Positions 1 through 6,736 of a stretch of DNA of 10,393 nt are shown piece after piece. The stretch is from Acidobacteriota bacterium (GTDB lineage Bacteria; Acidobacteriota; Terriglobia; Bryobacterales; Bryobacteraceae), in NCBI GenBank assembly GCA_018268875.1, contig JAFDVT010000547.1:1-10393 (forward strand), read 5' to 3'. The stretch's first letter is position 1. Every line of letters starts with the position of its first letter. Made by a program: the position numbers and the translations under genes. The notes under the pieces were generated by a model. It was not told the origin of the DNA. It was given only the letters and a program-made list of their open reading frames with translations, and ran no database searches.

Positions 1-98
1 ATGCGAGCGTTATGCTGCGCCAGCGTCATGATGAGCGAATGGATCAGGCCAGGCCGCTCATGTCCGGTGATGTGGATCAGAAGTCGATTAGCCCGCAC
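1..98 (-). CDS. ACT-domain protein N-terminus, probably phosphoserine phosphatase SerB (partial, cut by window edge)
   Basis: Reading the minus strand from a GTG at 98-96 gives 32 residues that run off the window. The stretch RLLIHITGHERPGL followed by LIMTLAQHNAR is a typical first strand and helix of an ACT domain (hydrophobic strand, G-x-x-RPG turn, helix, then N-A/N-I). Among ACT proteins the ITG-x-x-RPG form best fits the N-terminal ACT domain of SerB, the last enzyme of serine synthesis; PurU or GcvR remain possible because the catalytic part is outside the window. In this frame a TGA lies 9 codons upstream of the GTG with no ATG between, so GTG is the only standard start. The ribosome-binding site is weak (GGGAAGAAAGA about 10 bases upstream). 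The gene lies 90 bases after the M28 peptidase stop, in the same direction, just behind a hairpin repeat. Confidence 0.68.
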   Translation of the reverse strand, partial: MRANRLLIHITGHERPGLIHSLIMTLAQHNAR

Positions 99-115
99 TA
101 TCTCGATCTTTCTTC

Positions 116-149
116 CCCATTGGTGTCAGATCGGTCTGACACCAATGGG
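116..149. repeat. Perfect inverted repeat / REP-like hairpin
   Basis: Arms CCCATTGGTGTCAGA (116-130) and TCTGACACCAATGGG (135-149) are perfectly complementary over 15 bp around a TCGG tetraloop on the plus strand (CCGA on the minus strand). It lies between the M28 peptidase stop and the SerB-like start, ending 17 bases before that GTG. No T-run follows on either strand: the minus strand continues GGAAGAAAG and the plus strand AGGGGGCTTGG. It is therefore a poor intrinsic terminator. The GTGTCAGA core with mirrored GTCTGACAC resembles short dispersed REP-like palindromes of Acidobacteriota and other soil bacteria, sometimes mobilised by REP-associated tyrosine transposases. That assignment is from memory and only one copy is in this window. 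Confidence 0.8.
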
Positions 150-188
150 AGGGGGCTTGGGGATAGAGGGAATAGGGCATTTCCAAAT

Positions 189-2312
189 TTAGATGCCACG
201 AAGTAATGTTGCCGCCTCTTCGATTTGCGCAGCGCAATGGCGCAGCGCTTTGGCGACGTTCGCCGCCTGCTGGGTGGCCTCGTCGTTGCGGCCGGCTTCC
301 AAAGCTTCGCGTACCCCGGGGAGCGTCTTCACGCCGTAACCGGTGTACAGACCCGGCGCGTAGAGTTGGTGCTTGTACCATTCACGCCTCGGCAAGCCTT
401 GCGAGAGCAGCAGAGCTCGTTCGGTTTTCATCAACGCCTGGTTGAGCCGGGTTAGCTTCTCCGGCGAGATTGCCTGAGACCTGCGGCGTACCGCGCGGAT
501 TTCATCGTCGAACGCTCGCGAGGCCGTGGACAGGCGCGTCAACTGCCGGTTGACCTCTTTCAGGTCGGCGTTCGGAAAGTCCTTCTGGATCTCTTCGACG
601 TAACTGCGGACTGCCTTGGTCTGGTCGCCGAATTCGTGCGGCAGGACCGGTGCGTCGGCCAGGCGGAGCGTCATGGTCGTGGTCAGTTGTGACAGCGTGC
701 GGCAGTACGAAAAATCGGGGTCGCCGAACTTCTGATAGGCCGTGAACGTGTCGTAGGCCGAATGATAGAGTCCGCCGCCGTCGCCGCCAAAGCCGAGGTT
801 CAGGCTGGGGACGCCCGCGTAATCCAGGAACGACACGTAGTCGGAACCGGACCCCAAGGGGCCGAGGCGAAGTCCGTTGGCGTTCGGCCGCCGTTGCGGA
901 GTTTCATATAAAGGCTTGCCGGTGCCAGGGTCGTTGACATGACGCAGGACATTGCCCACAAACTGTTCGAACACCGGCGAACCGCCGACGCCCAGCGTAC
1001 CGCGGCTGTTCGAATCGGTGTTGATGTAGGCCACGGCCTTCTGTTCGAGCTCCGCTTTGTGCTTCTCCACCCATTCGGTGGAACCGACCATGCCGAACTC
1101 TTCGCCGTCCCACAAACACAGCACGATGGTGCGCTTGGGCTTCCATCCGGACTTCACCATGCGGGCCAGAACTCGCCCGGTCTCGAGCAGCGAGGAAGCG
1201 CCGGACAGCGGGTCGTTCGCGCCGTGTACCCAGGCGTCGTGATGGTTGCCGAGGATCACCCACTGATCCTTGAACTGCGTTCCCGGAATCACCGCGATGA
1301 CGTCGTGTACGGGTTTCGACGTCCAGTCAAAATCCACCTTTAGGCGTGCCGTCGCGGGACCGGGACCCAAGTGGTACGTCAAGGCCATCGCGCCGCGCCA
1401 AGGTTCCGGCGCCACAGGTCCGCCCATGGCGCGCATCAGCGGCACCGCGTCGCCGTAGGAGATGGGGATCGTGGGAATCCGCGCTATGGTCTTTGCCTGC
1501 TCGCGGGACAGCCGTTTCGAGCCTCGTTCGGAGGCCCAGCCTGGCGACAGGGGGTCGCCCGGGTAAATGGCCATGTCCATGATGCTGCCGCGCTGCACGC
1601 CTTGCGACGGCCGGAACGGACCCTTGGGATACACGTCGCCGCGGTAGTAGCCGTCGTCCTTCGGCTCCGAATAAATCAGGCAGGCGATGGCGCCGTTCTG
1701 CGCCGCGATCTTGGGCTTTACGCCACGAAAACCGTTGCCGTAGCGAACCAGCACGATCTTGCCACGGACGTCCACGCCGGCTTTTTTGAGCGTGTCGTAA
1801 TCTTCCTGGTTGCCGTAGTTGGCGTAGACGACCTGGCCGCTGACGTCGCCCGAGGCGGAGTAGGCGTTGAAGGTCGGAAGCTGGCTGTTGTCGCCCGAAT
1901 CCTTATCTTCCGCGATCACCGGTTCCTGCAGTTTCGCGCGGTATGCCGTGGGCCCGGTGAGGTCCAGTTGCCGGGTGGTCGGGTAGGGCAGCAGCGCTTC
2001 GAATGTTTCGATGCGGGCGTCCAGACCCCATTCGCGGAACAAGGCCTGGGCGTATTCGGCTACGGCCTTCGACCCGGGCGAACCGGCGTGATGCGGCTCT
2101 CCGGACATCCGTTCCATATAGGTTCGGATTCGTTCGGCCTGCACCATGTCGCGCGCTTTCTTTTCGCGTTCCATCTGCGACGCCTGCTCCGATTCCGGAT
2201 ATCCACGCACGAAAAGACGATTCGGGGGAGCGGAAGCGGCGGGCGGAGCCGTTTGTTGAATCTGAGCCAGCAAACTCAACGACAGAACGGACGAAAACAG
2301 CGGACGTATCAT
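189..2312 (-). CDS. Exported M28B zinc metallopeptidase, glutamate carboxypeptidase II / NAALADase-like
   Basis: 707 aa. ATG at 2312-2310 is chosen because it starts a hydrophobic leader (MIRPLFSSVLSLSLLA, a short likely signal peptide) and overlaps the dsbD stop as ATGA; the open frame continues upstream only as a shadow of dsbD. Order: leader to about 28; helical start of the peptidase fold at 45-110; protease-associated (PA) insert about 115-290; M28 catalytic core about 325-560; helical transferrin-receptor-like dimerisation domain about 585-707. By comparison with human GCPII all zinc ligands are present: H357 (GNHHDAW), D367 (NDPLSG), E405 with the catalytic base E404 (WDGEEFG), D433 (INTDS) and H517 (YHSAYDT). 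The family removes C-terminal residues from peptides. The residues that bind glutamate in GCPII are not kept: Arg534/Arg536 align with N505/G507, Asn519 with S490 and Lys699 with G658. Specificity is therefore probably not for glutamate. Likely periplasmic or secreted, and translationally coupled to dsbD. Confidence 0.93.
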   Translation of the reverse strand: MIRPLFSSVLSLSLLAQIQQTAPPAASAPPNRLFVRGYPESEQASQMEREKKARDMVQAERIRTYMERMSGEPHHAGSPGSKAVAEYAQALFREWGLDARIETFEALLPYPTTRQLDLTGPTAYRAKLQEPVIAEDKDSGDNSQLPTFNAYSASGDVSGQVVYANYGNQEDYDTLKKAGVDVRGKIVLVRYGNGFRGVKPKIAAQNGAIACLIYSEPKDDGYYRGDVYPKGPFRPSQGVQRGSIMDMAIYPGDPLSPGWASERGSKRLSREQAKTIARIPTIPISYGDAVPLMRAMGGPVAPEPWRGAMALTYHLGPGPATARLKVDFDWTSKPVHDVIAVIPGTQFKDQWVILGNHHDAWVHGANDPLSGASSLLETGRVLARMVKSGWKPKRTIVLCLWDGEEFGMVGSTEWVEKHKAELEQKAVAYINTDSNSRGTLGVGGSPVFEQFVGNVLRHVNDPGTGKPLYETPQRRPNANGLRLGPLGSGSDYVSFLDYAGVPSLNLGFGGDGGGLYHSAYDTFTAYQKFGDPDFSYCRTLSQLTTTMTLRLADAPVLPHEFGDQTKAVRSYVEEIQKDFPNADLKEVNRQLTRLSTASRAFDDEIRAVRRRSQAISPEKLTRLNQALMKTERALLLSQGLPRREWYKHQLYAPGLYTGYGVKTLPGVREALEAGRNDEATQQAANVAKALRHCAAQIEEAATLLRGI

Positions 2313-4120
2313 GTTCGTTTGAGAAACGCCACAAATTCGGCGGTATCTTTGGTGAGTCCGGCAAAGGACGCCACTACGCGCTCGTCGGGCGTGACAATTG
2401 CATAGTAGGGTATCGCAACGGTTCGGAACTTGGAGTCCTGAATCTTCTGATTCTCTTCGCTGGCGGCGTCGGTGCCGTCGGTGTAGAGTTCCACCAGCAC
2501 GAGGTTGGCGATGGCTTCCTGCACCTCCGCCTTGGGGAACATGTTCTGCTTCATCCAATGGCAGTTGGTACAGGCGTAGCCGGTGAAGTTGATAAGGACG
2601 TTCTTGTTTTCGGCCTTTGCTTTGGCGAGCGCCGTGGCGTAGTCGTTCTTCAGCCATTTGTTAGCTGCTGTGGCTTCGCCGGAAGAAACTGCGCAACCGG
2701 TTGGCGGCGGGATGTAGGCGTCCAGTTCGCCAAGCCGGCCGCAGAACATGCCGGGAACCAGGTGGAGTCCGAAGATCAGGAAGAACGCGCCGGTGAGCAG
2801 GCGTCCCACGCCGACGTGGTCATTCGGGCCGATGCCTTCGAGCCGCAGAAAGCCCAGCAAATACAGCCCGGCGAGGCTGAACAGTACGACCCAGGCGGCG
2901 AGGAACCGTTCGCGGGTCAGGATGTTCCACTGCAGCACGGCGTCGATGTTGCTGAGGTACTTCAGCATTCCCGCCAGCACCAGGAAGCCCATCACCACTT
3001 TGACGCGGGCGAGCCAACCGCCGGACTTGGGCATCCGCTTGATGTACTGCGGAAACAGCGCCAGAAAGAAGAACGGCGCGGCGAGGCCGGTGGCAAAGGT
3101 CGCCATGCCGAGCACCGGCCGGATACCCGCCGACTGGATCGAACCCGCCAGTAGCGTTCCCACAAACGGACCTACGCAGGCAAAGCTTGTTAACGCGAAG
3201 CTGAGGCTCATCATGAGCGTTCCGATGGTTCCGCCCTGGCGCGACTTTTCGTCGGCCGCGCTCGTCAGCCAGGCGGGCAGCGTGATCTCGAACGCGCCCA
3301 GCAGGCTCATGCCGAAGACGCCGAACAGGATCGCGATAAAGCCGTTCACCCACGGGCTGGAGCCCAGTTGTACAACACCGAATGGTCCCAGGATGGCGGT
3401 GACGGCAAAGCCCAGGACGCAAAACAGTACGATGATGCCCGCCGAAAAGATGCCCGCTTGTGCGATGCCTTCGGCTTTGGAACCGCTTTCCCGGTTCAGG
3501 AAGCCGGACATCACAAACGGAATCATCGGGAAGACGCAGGGCGTGAATAAAGCCGCGAGGCCGAGGCCGAAGGCCGTCGCCAGATATGCCCCGAGGCTTT
3601 GCGAATCCTGTGTGCTGGTGGTTGTCGTGGGTGCTGCCGCTGCCGCTGGTGTTGCCGGCTTGGCGCTGGTGGTTGCGAACCCGGCGGGGACCTGCGGCGT
3701 TCCCGGTGCGAACGCGCCAGAGGCTGTCTTGCGCTGCGGGACGCACTGTTTATCGGTACAAATCTGGTAGCGCAGCTTTAACGCGATGTCGCCGGCCGAG
3801 GCGGTTTTGGGCGCGACATAAAAGACGATGTCTTTCTCGTAGGTTTCGCTTTCCGCCTGAAAGTTCGGGTCGTACTGGACCTTTGGCGGACGCTGGTAGA
3901 TGTCTACGCCGCCGTCCACCGTAACGGTGAACTTCAATCCAACGGGCGAGGTGGCCGAATAGAGGTGCCAGGGTTCGGGCAGGGAACTCGACAGCTTCAA
4001 CAAGCCCGGTCCGGCCTGTTCCAGCTTCCATTCGAGTTGGGGAATGTCACCCTGGGCGAACGCGGTTGCTGCGGCTGCGGCGGCGAGTAGAAAGACGAGG
4101 ACCGTGGAACGCATTTTCAT
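2309..4120 (-). CDS. dsbD: Protein-disulfide reductase DsbD (thiol:disulfide interchange protein)
   Basis: 603 aa, close to the family's usual length (about 565 in E. coli). DsbD carries electrons from cytoplasmic thioredoxin across the membrane to periplasmic thiol proteins. Seen in order: signal peptide 1-22 (Ala-rich, AFAQ end); periplasmic immunoglobulin-like alpha domain about 25-140 with its cysteine pair C121/C126; an Ala/Pro/Thr linker 153-171; the eight-helix membrane domain about 175-460 with redox cysteines C195 (LFTPCVFP) and C315 (FACVGPF); and a C-terminal thioredoxin-like gamma domain about 485-603 with C517-T-N-C520 and a cis-proline at P571. All three cysteine pairs are thus intact. 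C460 and C476 in the loop before the gamma domain are extra cysteines. A second ATG lies two codons in (4114); the first is used here, and neither has a strong ribosome-binding site. It starts 32 bases after plsX and its TGA overlaps the M28 peptidase ATG. Confidence 0.95.
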   Translation of the reverse strand: MKMRSTVLVFLLAAAAAATAFAQGDIPQLEWKLEQAGPGLLKLSSSLPEPWHLYSATSPVGLKFTVTVDGGVDIYQRPPKVQYDPNFQAESETYEKDIVFYVAPKTASAGDIALKLRYQICTDKQCVPQRKTASGAFAPGTPQVPAGFATTSAKPATPAAAAAPTTTTSTQDSQSLGAYLATAFGLGLAALFTPCVFPMIPFVMSGFLNRESGSKAEGIAQAGIFSAGIIVLFCVLGFAVTAILGPFGVVQLGSSPWVNGFIAILFGVFGMSLLGAFEITLPAWLTSAADEKSRQGGTIGTLMMSLSFALTSFACVGPFVGTLLAGSIQSAGIRPVLGMATFATGLAAPFFFLALFPQYIKRMPKSGGWLARVKVVMGFLVLAGMLKYLSNIDAVLQWNILTRERFLAAWVVLFSLAGLYLLGFLRLEGIGPNDHVGVGRLLTGAFFLIFGLHLVPGMFCGRLGELDAYIPPPTGCAVSSGEATAANKWLKNDYATALAKAKAENKNVLINFTGYACTNCHWMKQNMFPKAEVQEAIANLVLVELYTDGTDAASEENQKIQDSKFRTVAIPYYAIVTPDERVVASFAGLTKDTAEFVAFLKRT

Positions 4121-4152
4121 CCGATGTCTTGATTATGCCGCCGGATGCGGGT

Positions 4153-5151
4153 TTACTTCCGTAATTCGTCTTCAATCCGCTGGTTCAAGCCGCCTTCGGC
4201 GGATTCTTTGGCCATGCGGATCGCATTTTTGATTGCCTTGGCGGGCGATCTGCCGTGGCAGATGATCGAAATACCGCGTACACCGAGCAGCGGCGCGCCG
4301 CCGTATTCGGCGTAATCCACGCGCTTGCGGAAGTCCGCGTAGGCGTTGCGCGACAGCACATAGCCGATTTTACGCGTAATCGTCGCCTCGAGGGATTCCT
4401 TCAGCATGTGCTTGAAGACGTCCACCAAGCCTTCGCTCACCTTGAGCGCGACATTGCCCACAAAGCCGTCGCAAACGATGACGTCGGCGTCGCCCGTGTA
4501 CAGGTCGCGGCCTTCGACGTTGCCGATGAAGTTGATGGGGAGCTTTTTCAACAAAGGCCGTGCGTCGTGCACAAGCTGGTTGCCCTTGTGATCCTCTTCG
4601 CCGATCGACAGGATGCCCACGCGCGGGTTCTTGGTGTGGAACGTGACGCGGGAATAGGCATCGCCCATGACGGCGAACTGGGCGAGCATTTCGGGCGAGG
4701 AATCGACGTTTGCGCCGACATCAACGACCACCACCGGCTTGCCTTTGATCGTCGGGAAGGCCGAGGCCAAGGCGGGACGTTCGACGCCCGGAATCATGCC
4801 CTGGACGGTTTTTGCGGTCGCCATGCAGGCGCCGGTGTTACCTGCTGAGACCACGCCGTGAGCCGCGCCGTCGCGAACCAGGCGTGTGGCGACGCGGATG
4901 GACGAATCGCGCTTCTGCCGCATCGCTTTGGCCGCGGAATCCTCCATCGTGACCACTTCGGAGGCGTGTTGGATTTCTAAAGGAAGGTCTTTCCAGCCGT
5001 GGTGATGCGTGTCGAGTTCGCGACGCACATCCTCTTCGCGTCCGACCAGGATGACGCGAACGTTGTGGTTTTTTGCCGCCTGAAAGGCGCCCTCAACTTC
5101 AGCCTTGGGAGCGTGGTCGCCGCCCATGGCGTCAACGGCGATGGTGATCAT
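4153..5151 (-). CDS. plsX: Phosphate acyltransferase PlsX
   Basis: 332 aa, normal length. PlsX converts acyl-ACP and phosphate to acyl-phosphate, which the membrane acyltransferase PlsY uses to start phospholipid synthesis; it acts in the cytoplasm at the inner face of the membrane. Signature blocks are all present: DAMGGD (7-12), SAGNTGA (102-108), DVGANVD (144-150), GNVEGRD (210-216), DGFVGN (228-233) and YGGAPLLG (283-290). The start is secure because the family begins almost at once with the IAVDAMGGD strand; no good ribosome-binding site precedes it. It follows rpmF at a 90-base distance with a hairpin between them. In many bacteria rpmF-plsX is followed by fabH and other fab genes; here dsbD follows instead after 32 bases. 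Confidence 0.97.
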   Translation of the reverse strand: MITIAVDAMGGDHAPKAEVEGAFQAAKNHNVRVILVGREEDVRRELDTHHHGWKDLPLEIQHASEVVTMEDSAAKAMRQKRDSSIRVATRLVRDGAAHGVVSAGNTGACMATAKTVQGMIPGVERPALASAFPTIKGKPVVVVDVGANVDSSPEMLAQFAVMGDAYSRVTFHTKNPRVGILSIGEEDHKGNQLVHDARPLLKKLPINFIGNVEGRDLYTGDADVIVCDGFVGNVALKVSEGLVDVFKHMLKESLEATITRKIGYVLSRNAYADFRKRVDYAEYGGAPLLGVRGISIICHGRSPAKAIKNAIRMAKESAEGGLNQRIEDELRK

Positions 5152-5176
5152 GAATCAGTCGTGAGTATTAAACACA

Positions 5177-5221
5177 CAATTGCCCGCCGGAAGGAAGCGG
5201 GTTCCCCAGGGCGGGCAATTG
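5177..5221 (-). terminator. Intercistronic hairpin between rpmF and plsX (attenuator or RNA-processing site)
   Basis: CAATTGCCCGCC (5177-5188) and GGCGGGCAATTG (5210-5221) form a perfect 12-bp stem round a 21-base loop; GGAA/TTCC within the loop could extend the pairing. In the direction of transcription the stem is followed by TGTGTTTAATACTC, a T-rich but broken tract, so it is at best a weak intrinsic terminator. It sits 20 bases after the rpmF stop and 25 bases before the plsX ATG. A partial terminator that lowers plsX output relative to L32, or a 3'-end stabiliser, would fit; neither role is proven by sequence alone. Confidence 0.55.
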
Positions 5222-5241
5222 GCGAAAAACAGTGAGCCGGT

Positions 5242-5424
5242 TTAAGCTTCCGCAACCTCGATGATCTCGCGGTTCTTGTACTTACCGCAGAAGGGGCAAA
5301 CCCGGTGCGGCAGCACGCGCTCGTGGCAGGAAGGGCATTCGGCAAGGCCCTTGGCCTTCAGATGATCGTGCGAGCGGCGCTGGGACGTGCGGCGCTTGGA
5401 GTGGCGTCGTTTGGGATTCGGCAT
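5242..5424 (-). CDS. rpmF: Ribosomal protein bL32 (zinc-binding form)
   Basis: 60 aa, the normal size for L32 of the large ribosomal subunit. It has the basic N-terminus MPNPKRRHSKRRTSQRR and a zinc ribbon of C30-x2-C33 and C43-x2-C46, so this is the C+ form. A purine-rich GAGAGAGA stretch just upstream of the ATG serves as ribosome-binding site. It starts 44 bases after yceD in the conserved yceD-rpmF-plsX order. Confidence 0.97.
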   Translation of the reverse strand: MPNPKRRHSKRRTSQRRSHDHLKAKGLAECPSCHERVLPHRVCPFCGKYKNREIIEVAEA

Positions 5425-5468
5425 GGTGTCTCTCTCTACTTCACTTCAACTCAAATTTCGATCCAGCC

Positions 5469-5996
5469 TCATTTTTTGAGGCTATGCAGCGCGGCGGTCC
5501 ACTGGCTTTCCAACGGTGGCTTGTTGTCGCAAGCGCACGGTGTCAGATTCCGGTTCTGCCCGCAGGACGGACAGATGCCTTTGCAGCCAGGCGAACAAAC
5601 CTTTCGCATCGGCAGCGCGAGGACAATCTGTTCAAGCAGTATGTCGTCGAGCTGCAAGCCGTCGCCGCTATAAAATCCGATTTCGCTCTCGCCCTCGCTG
5701 ACGTGGACCTCACCCGCCGGCGCGCCGGACTCATCCGGCCGGTAGGTAAGATCGAAATCCGATTCGATCGGCAGCGTCGCGGGTTCCACGCAACGGTCGC
5801 ACGGGGCTTCCATCGTAACCCGGAGCTTGCCCGACACCCGGATCTCACCGAGGACATCGCTGACCAGTTCCGCCTCGCCTTTTACAACGATCGGCGTTAC
5901 CTGTTTCAGCTCGTCTGCAAACTCAAGTTTGCCCGGGGGGATTTGCAGCTCGAAAGGGATCTTTCTCAGTTCCAACTCTCGCAGCGACAGAAACAT
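5469..5996 (-). CDS. yceD: YceD / DUF177 family protein, 23S rRNA accumulation
   Basis: 175 aa. DUF177 (YceD) proteins are found directly before rpmF across bacteria; family members, including the plant one, are needed for normal 23S rRNA accumulation. A first cysteine pair C66-x2-C69 (APCDRC) sits in the central beta region, and the C-terminal cluster has C134, C138, C142, C145 (CSPGCKGICPSC) plus C154 and C156. The ICPSCGQNRN segment matches the family's usual G-L/I-C-P-x-CG-x-N-L/R-N signature. The clustered cysteines suggest metal binding, as an inference. ATG at 5996 has a good ribosome-binding site, AAGGA at 6007-6003, six bases upstream. It is first in the yceD-rpmF-plsX-dsbD-peptidase run. 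Confidence 0.93.
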   Translation of the reverse strand: MFLSLRELELRKIPFELQIPPGKLEFADELKQVTPIVVKGEAELVSDVLGEIRVSGKLRVTMEAPCDRCVEPATLPIESDFDLTYRPDESGAPAGEVHVSEGESEIGFYSGDGLQLDDILLEQIVLALPMRKVCSPGCKGICPSCGQNRNLTPCACDNKPPLESQWTAALHSLKK

Positions 5997-6002
5997 ACTT
6001 TA

Positions 6003-6007
6003 TCCTT
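6003..6007 (-). promoter_or_regulatory. Ribosome-binding site of yceD
   Basis: AAGGA on the minus strand, six bases before the yceD ATG. It is the clearest Shine-Dalgarno match in the window and fixes the yceD start at 5996. Confidence 0.7.
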
Positions 6008-6074
6008 ACGAAAGCCCTCGATCCAGCATGCGGACACACGAATCGCGAGACTCAAGCCGGGCGGCTTTTCTTCA

Positions 6075-6104
6075 AGTATACAACAACTTGGGGTGTTGTT
6101 CGAA
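6075..6104 (-). promoter_or_regulatory. Candidate promoter of the yceD-rpmF-plsX operon with overlapping inverted repeat
   Basis: In the 131-base gap between folE and yceD the minus strand carries TATACT (6080-6075), one base from the TATAAT consensus, with a weak -35-like TTCGAA (6104-6099) 18 bases upstream. Between them lies an inverted repeat AACAAC-N7-GTTGTT (6100-6082), a possible operator. TATACT is 78 bases before the yceD ATG. The rest of the gap shows only a short AAGCC/GGCTT stem. Consensus in this phylum is poorly known, so the call is tentative. Confidence 0.4.
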
Positions 6105-6127
6105 GACAGCGGGCGGACGCCGCGATC

Positions 6128-6736
6128 TTAAAACGGATTTGTACGCTGCGACACCAACGACAGGAACTCGTCGCGGGTGGTTTTCTTGGACTTGAAGTCC
6201 CCGAGCATCGTACTGGTGATCGTTCCCGAGTGCTGTTTTTCGACGCCGCGCATCATCATGCAGAAATGCCGCGCTTCGGCGATGACGCCTACGCCACGCG
6301 GGGCGATGATTTCCTGAACGGCCTTGGCCACCTGCTCAGTCAACTGTTCCTGCACCTGCAAACGGCGCGCGAACATATCCACAATGCGCGGAATCTTGCT
6401 GAGCCCGATGACTTTGTTTTGGGGCAGGTAGGCGACATGCATCTTGCCGAAAAACGGCAGCATATGATGTTCGCAGAGGCTGTAAAATTCGATGTCGCGA
6501 ACAATTACCATGCCTTCTGTTTCGACATCGAACAATGCGCCGTTTACGATGTCCTCGAGCGAGGTTTCGTAGCCGCTGGTGAGAAATTGCATCGCTTTGG
6601 CGGCGCGTTCCGGCGTTTTGACCAAGCCCGGACGGCGCAGATCCTCGCCGACTTCGCGAATCATGGTCGAGTAGGCGTCGGTCAACATTTCTAAGGGGGG
6701 CGAAGCGAGCGCCGATTGCGATCCTCGGGTTTTCAT
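6128..6736 (-). CDS. folE: GTP cyclohydrolase I, type IA
   Basis: 202 aa, typical length. The enzyme converts GTP to 7,8-dihydroneopterin triphosphate, the entry point to folate, biopterin and 7-deazaguanine pathways. Zinc ligands C88, H91 (SLCEHHMLPF) and C159 (ARHFCMMMRG) are present, with catalytic histidines H90 and H157 and the substrate-binding stretch VIGLSKIPR (109-117). The helical N-terminus (15-60, ending with the TPERAAKAM motif) is also standard. It is the downstream member of the pterin operon: its ATG overlaps the TGA of the PTPS copy before it (ATGA at 6736-6733), so the two are probably translationally coupled and the product feeds straight into those enzymes. Confidence 0.97.
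   Translation of the reverse strand: MKTRGSQSALASPPLEMLTDAYSTMIREVGEDLRRPGLVKTPERAAKAMQFLTSGYETSLEDIVNGALFDVETEGMVIVRDIEFYSLCEHHMLPFFGKMHVAYLPQNKVIGLSKIPRIVDMFARRLQVQEQLTEQVAKAVQEIIAPRGVGVIAEARHFCMMMRGVEKQHSGTITSTMLGDFKSKKTTRDEFLSLVSQRTNPF

Noticed and set aside
88..381. Minus-strand 97-codon frame crossing the hairpin and the 3' end of the peptidase gene
   Set aside because: It is out of frame with both neighbouring genes, low in coding character and explained by them.
2313..2657. Upstream extension of the M28 peptidase frame by 115 codons
   Set aside because: The extension is Arg/His-rich, lies entirely inside the dsbD thioredoxin domain and would displace the hydrophobic leader; the ATG at 2312 is the better start.
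3600..3665. Low-complexity GCTGCCGCTGCC-like stretch that could be taken for a tandem repeat
   Set aside because: It encodes the Ala/Pro/Thr linker of DsbD between the periplasmic and membrane domains.
1371..3770. Three long plus-strand open frames (344, 383 and 340 codons) opposite the M28 peptidase and dsbD
   Set aside because: They overlap well-supported minus-strand genes and each other and show no recognisable domain or ribosome-binding site.
6054..6071. AAGCC-GGGC-GGCTT stem followed by TTCTTC, terminator-like on the plus strand
   Set aside because: The stem is only 5 bp and no plus-strand gene ends nearby; it lies in the probable 5' leader of the minus-strand yceD operon.
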